From assembly GCF_900499075.1 (NCBI RefSeq), contig NZ_UIHC01000001.1, forward strand, positions 124,001 to 188,000: DNA of 64,000 bases, in the 5' to 3' direction. The stretch comes from Roseinatronobacter ekhonensis. Lineage in GTDB: Bacteria; Pseudomonadota; Alphaproteobacteria; Rhodobacterales; Rhodobacteraceae. The notes beneath the pieces are model-generated. The model saw nothing but the letters and a program-made list of their open reading frames with translations. It had not been told where the DNA came from and did not search any database. Shown in pieces: positions 61,516 through 64,000 of the stretch. The translations under genes and the position numbers were made by a program. Positions within the stretch are counted from its first letter, which is position 1; each line of letters starts with the position of its first letter.

Positions 61516-61910
61516 CCGATGCGGATGGTCGGATGACCGCGGGGGCGCGCCCTCGAGGAAAGTCCGGGCTCCATGAAGCGACGGTGCCGGGTAACGCCCG
61601 GCCGGGGCAACCCGAGGGACAGCGCCACAGAGAACAGACCGCCATGCATGCATGGCAAGGGTGAAACGGTGGGGTAAGAGCCCACCGCGGGACGGGCAAC
61701 CGGACCGGCATGGCAAGCCCCACCGGGAGCAATGTCGAATAGGGACTTCACGCGGGGCCGGTCCGTCAGGATACCGCCGCAGGGCCGCTTCAGCCCGAGG
61801 TCCGGGTTGGCAGCTTGACCCCCGCGCGCAAGCACGGGGGCAGATGAATGGTCATCCAGGGGGGCGCAAGCCTCCCGGACAGAACCCGGCTTACAGACCA
61901 TCCGCATCTT
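61516..61910 (+). ncRNA. rnpB: RNase P RNA, class A
   Basis: A 13-bp P1 helix joins 61518-61530 to 61896-61908. Inside are the universally conserved blocks: GAGGAAAGTCCGGGCTCC near the 5' side, ACAGAGAACAGACCG in the middle, and GAACCCGGCTTACAGACC near the end. The size of about 395 bases fits alphaproteobacterial type A RNA. The open frames in this stretch on both strands are chance. Confidence 0.97.
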
Positions 61911-61967
61911 CACGCACCCTTAATGGGTGGCCTGTATTGTCGTGGCCAATAGCAAGCGTGGGCAATT

Positions 61968-63404
61968 ATGCAGCAAATACCGGCGGGTTCACTGGGTTTG
62001 GGGGCAGACCCCCTTGTCGTGGCGCAACGGCGGATCACGCCTGCACGGCTGGTGGCCTTGGCGCGGCTGGGCGAATGGTGTCTGGCGCTTGGGGCCCTGA
62101 CCTTAGCGGGTTTCTTGCAGGGGCTGGCCGATATGCCGCTTGCAAGCGCCGCGCCTGCCATCGCAGTGGGCCTGTCGGGGCTTTGGCTGGGGATGCTGCT
62201 GTCGCGGCCCGCGCCCGCCGCGCCCTTGGGTGGCTATGACCACCCGCGTGCGGCATGGCTCTGGGCGGTGCTTGCCGTTTTGGGCGTGTCGGGTCTGGCA
62301 TTTGCCCCTGTGTCGGGTCTGGGTTTGGCCGCTGCGGCGTCAGGGGCGGCGGCGGCGTGGCGTCTGGCGCTCGTGCCGCTCATCCGGGGCCTGGTGCAGA
62401 ACGGGCGTCTTGGCCTGCGGGTGGTAATCGCCGGCGGCGGGGCAGAGGCGCGGACAACATTGCAGCATCTGGCACGCCTGCGCGGGCAAGGTGTCTCTGC
62501 GCTGGGCGTGTTTGATGACCGCGATGGCGCGCGCTCTCCGCCTGTCCAGCTTGGTGTGCCGCGCCTTGGGCGTATTGCCGAATTACCGGAATTCACACAG
62601 CGATATCCGGTGGATATGGTGATTGTCACCATGCCACCGCGCGCAGAAGAGCGGATATTACAAATCCTGGACCCGCTCTGGGTGCTGCCCCTCGATATTC
62701 GTTTGGCACCGCATGACAGCAAGCTCGGCTTGCATCCGCGCAGCTACCGCTGGCTTGGCGATTTGGCGCTTCTGGACCTGTTCGACCGGCCTTTGCGTGC
62801 GCGCGATGCCGTGTTCAAACGCATCTTCGACCTGAGCATCGGCGCAGCGCTGACCACACTGTCGCTGCCTCTCTTGGCGCTGATCGCGCTGGCGGTCCGG
62901 CTGGACAGCCCCGGCCCGGTCCTGTTTCGGCAACACCGCGAAGGGTATGTTGGCGCTGCGTTCACGGCACTGAAGTTTCGGAGCCTGCATCACGCACAGC
63001 GCGATGACGGCGCGGTGATGTCCGTTGCACAAGGGGATCCCCGCGTAACCCGCGTCGGGCGGTTTCTGCGCCGCAGTTCGCTGGATGAGTTGCCACAACT
63101 TTTCAACGTGCTGGCAGGTGATATGTCGCTTGTCGGGCCGCGCCCGCACGCGGTGGGCGCGCGCAACCGCGATCTGGAATTCGCCAAGGCCGCCGCAGGC
63201 TATGCCGCGCGCCACAAGGTCAAGCCGGGCCTGACAGGGTTGGCACAAGTGCGCGGGTTTCGCGGCGCGGTCGAACACCCCGAAGATATTCGCCGCCGCC
63301 TGGCCTGTGATCTGGAGTATATAGCAACATGGTCGCCATGGCTGGACATCCACATTCTGGCGCGCACCCTGCCTGCCGTCCTCTCCGGCGAAAACGCCTA
63401 TTAG
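61968..63404 (+). CDS. Polyprenyl sugar-phosphate transferase (WcaJ/ExoY-like)
   Basis: A 478-residue membrane enzyme that places the first sugar phosphate on undecaprenyl phosphate for exopolysaccharide or capsule synthesis. The N-terminal 130 residues hold four or so membrane segments. A Rossmann-like CoA-binding region follows (VVIAGGGAEARTTLQ, about 152-166). The C-terminal bacterial sugar transferase domain begins at KRIFDLSIGAALT with a membrane helix, then has LKFRSLH, RRSSLDELPQLFNVL and KPGLTGLAQVRGF. No other polysaccharide genes are nearby. The start ATG 61968 is the only reasonable one. Confidence 0.88.
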   Translation: MQQIPAGSLGLGADPLVVAQRRITPARLVALARLGEWCLALGALTLAGFLQGLADMPLASAAPAIAVGLSGLWLGMLLSRPAPAAPLGGYDHPRAAWLWAVLAVLGVSGLAFAPVSGLGLAAAASGAAAAWRLALVPLIRGLVQNGRLGLRVVIAGGGAEARTTLQHLARLRGQGVSALGVFDDRDGARSPPVQLGVPRLGRIAELPEFTQRYPVDMVIVTMPPRAEERILQILDPLWVLPLDIRLAPHDSKLGLHPRSYRWLGDLALLDLFDRPLRARDAVFKRIFDLSIGAALTTLSLPLLALIALAVRLDSPGPVLFRQHREGYVGAAFTALKFRSLHHAQRDDGAVMSVAQGDPRVTRVGRFLRRSSLDELPQLFNVLAGDMSLVGPRPHAVGARNRDLEFAKAAAGYAARHKVKPGLTGLAQVRGFRGAVEHPEDIRRRLACDLEYIATWSPWLDIHILARTLPAVLSGENAY

Positions 63405-63425
63405 CGCAGGCGCAACGGGTTCAGC

Positions 63426-63722
63426 CTAGCGGATCATCACCTCGTCGGGCCGTGCCAGCCCCAGAACATCGCGCGCGCGCTCATCCAGCAGGTCAAGATC
63501 CAGAAAATCATCCGACAGGCGCGCGGTCTTGTTTTGCAACGCGGCAAGTTCGGTTTCCAACCGATCACGCCGGACAACCAATTCGGCGTTTTCCGCCTGC
63601 ACCTGCACGCGGTTGAACAGCCCGAAACTGCCCTGAACCGCCGCGAAGGTGAAATAGAGCGCAAGCACCGACGCCATGCCAAAGAAAAACAGCGCGCCGA
63701 TCGCGGGTCTTGTTCTACGCAT
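63426..63722 (-). CDS. ftsB: Septum formation initiator FtsB/DivIC family protein
   Basis: A 98-residue bitopic division protein. A membrane segment is at about residues 6-25 (AIGALFFFGMASVLALYFTF), and a coiled coil follows (about 30-70, rich in Glu, Leu and Arg), ending GLARPDEVMIR. Together with FtsL and FtsQ it joins the divisome. ATG 63722 is preferred; the upstream GTG frame adds 31 unconserved residues. The partial gene at 63836 is upstream on the same strand. Confidence 0.85.
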   Translation of the reverse strand: MRRTRPAIGALFFFGMASVLALYFTFAAVQGSFGLFNRVQVQAENAELVVRRDRLETELAALQNKTARLSDDFLDLDLLDERARDVLGLARPDEVMIR

Positions 63723-63835
63723 GGAATATCCTGCTCGAATGCCTGTTGTGCCGCTTATGCTCGGCTCGTCTAGATCATGCCATAAAATCAGCGGCAGGGG
63801 AATCCCCGCGCGCACGGCTTTTGCGATCCGAAGGC

Positions 63836-64000
63836 TCAGGTCAGGAATATTCCCGCGACAACCATCATAAGCCCCAAGGTGGACACTGCCAAAGCCGCGA
63901 AATTGACCAGAACCGCCTTGTGCATTCGGCGGCGCAGGGTTGCCTCATCCAATTCAGCGCGGCGCAACCGCACCACATAGACGATGCACCAGACGAGCGC
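63836..64000 (-). CDS. Partial small membrane protein (C-terminal 54 residues)
   Basis: The frame is open from the window edge to TGA at 63838-63836. The visible end shows one hydrophobic stretch (ALVWCIVYVV), a basic and acidic linker with several Arg, and a second hydrophobic stretch (about residues 30-54, ending VVAGIFLT). The start and the family are beyond the window. It is on the same strand as ftsB with about 110 bases between. Confidence 0.5.
   Translation of the reverse strand, partial: ALVWCIVYVVRLRRAELDEATLRRRMHKAVLVNFAALAVSTLGLMMVVAGIFLT

Noticed and set aside
61473-61913. Open frames on both strands across the RNase P RNA
   Set aside because: The region is accounted for by the conserved RNA blocks and the P1 helix.

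Overview
The window is a high-GC, gene-dense chromosomal segment from an alphaproteobacterium, most likely a marine or saline member of the Rhodobacterales (Roseobacter/Rhodobacter group). This is inferred from gene content and order: a rbfA-truB cluster, ccmI followed by ruvX and a DUF1289 gene, lnt-corC-ybeY-phoH, a complete urea ABC transporter, heterotetrameric sarcosine oxidase, ectoine synthesis, and a repeat that I recall as common in Rhodobacteraceae. No phage, plasmid, insertion sequence, integrase, rRNA operon or CRISPR array is visible, so this looks like core chromosome with a few accessory patches.

Layout. 1-7.3 kb: a MoxR ATPase with the start of its DUF58 partner, a DUF1285 protein, deoA, then the envelope/RNA operon phoH-ybeY-corC-lnt. 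7.4-12 kb: a polytopic membrane protein, a PaaG-like isomerase, and ccmF-ccmH for cytochrome c maturation. 12.2-16.4 kb: a CoxD/CoxE-like pair, thpR, a YgjP-like metallohydrolase, a TIGR02300 protein and tRNA-Ala(GGC). 16.4-23.3 kb: a drug/metabolite exporter and the urtABCDE urea importer. 23.8-30 kb: a serralysin-type RTX metalloprotease, an unknown anchored protein, and a divergent type I secretion ABC/HlyD pair. 30-36.6 kb: pabB-pabC for folate, an M20 amidohydrolase, DUF1643, the rbfA/truB cluster with a phosphodiester glycosidase-like gene, and dapB. 36.7-44.2 kb: a UMF1 transporter, mepA, a Tat-exported 5'-nucleotidase, divergent aldR/ald, tdk, a Spx/ArsC-like protein and a cold-shock protein. 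44.5-52 kb: a DEAD-box helicase behind a structured leader, then soxBDAG, interrupted between soxB and soxD by a partial copy of the soxB 3' end and two small genes. 52-54.2 kb: ccmI-ruvX-DUF1289. 54.2-58.8 kb: the ectoine operon ectABC-ask with a divergent MarR regulator (ectR). 58.8-64 kb: nlpD-like, pcm, surE, RNase P RNA, a polyprenyl sugar-phosphate transferase, ftsB, and a partial membrane protein.

How the genes fit together. Much of the accessory content concerns nitrogen and osmolytes. UrtABCDE imports urea. Sarcosine oxidase degrades methylated glycine from betaine or creatine breakdown. Alanine dehydrogenase with its Lrp-type regulator interconverts alanine and pyruvate. The ectoine operon, with its own aspartokinase, supplies a compatible solute. 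The secreted protease and the exported nucleotidase suggest scavenging of protein and nucleotides.

Main points to follow up: the rearranged soxB-soxD interval; the protease locus with its unknown partner; the three Lrp-like palindromes between aldR and ald; the stacked hairpins in front of the helicase; and a dispersed hairpin repeat present twice.
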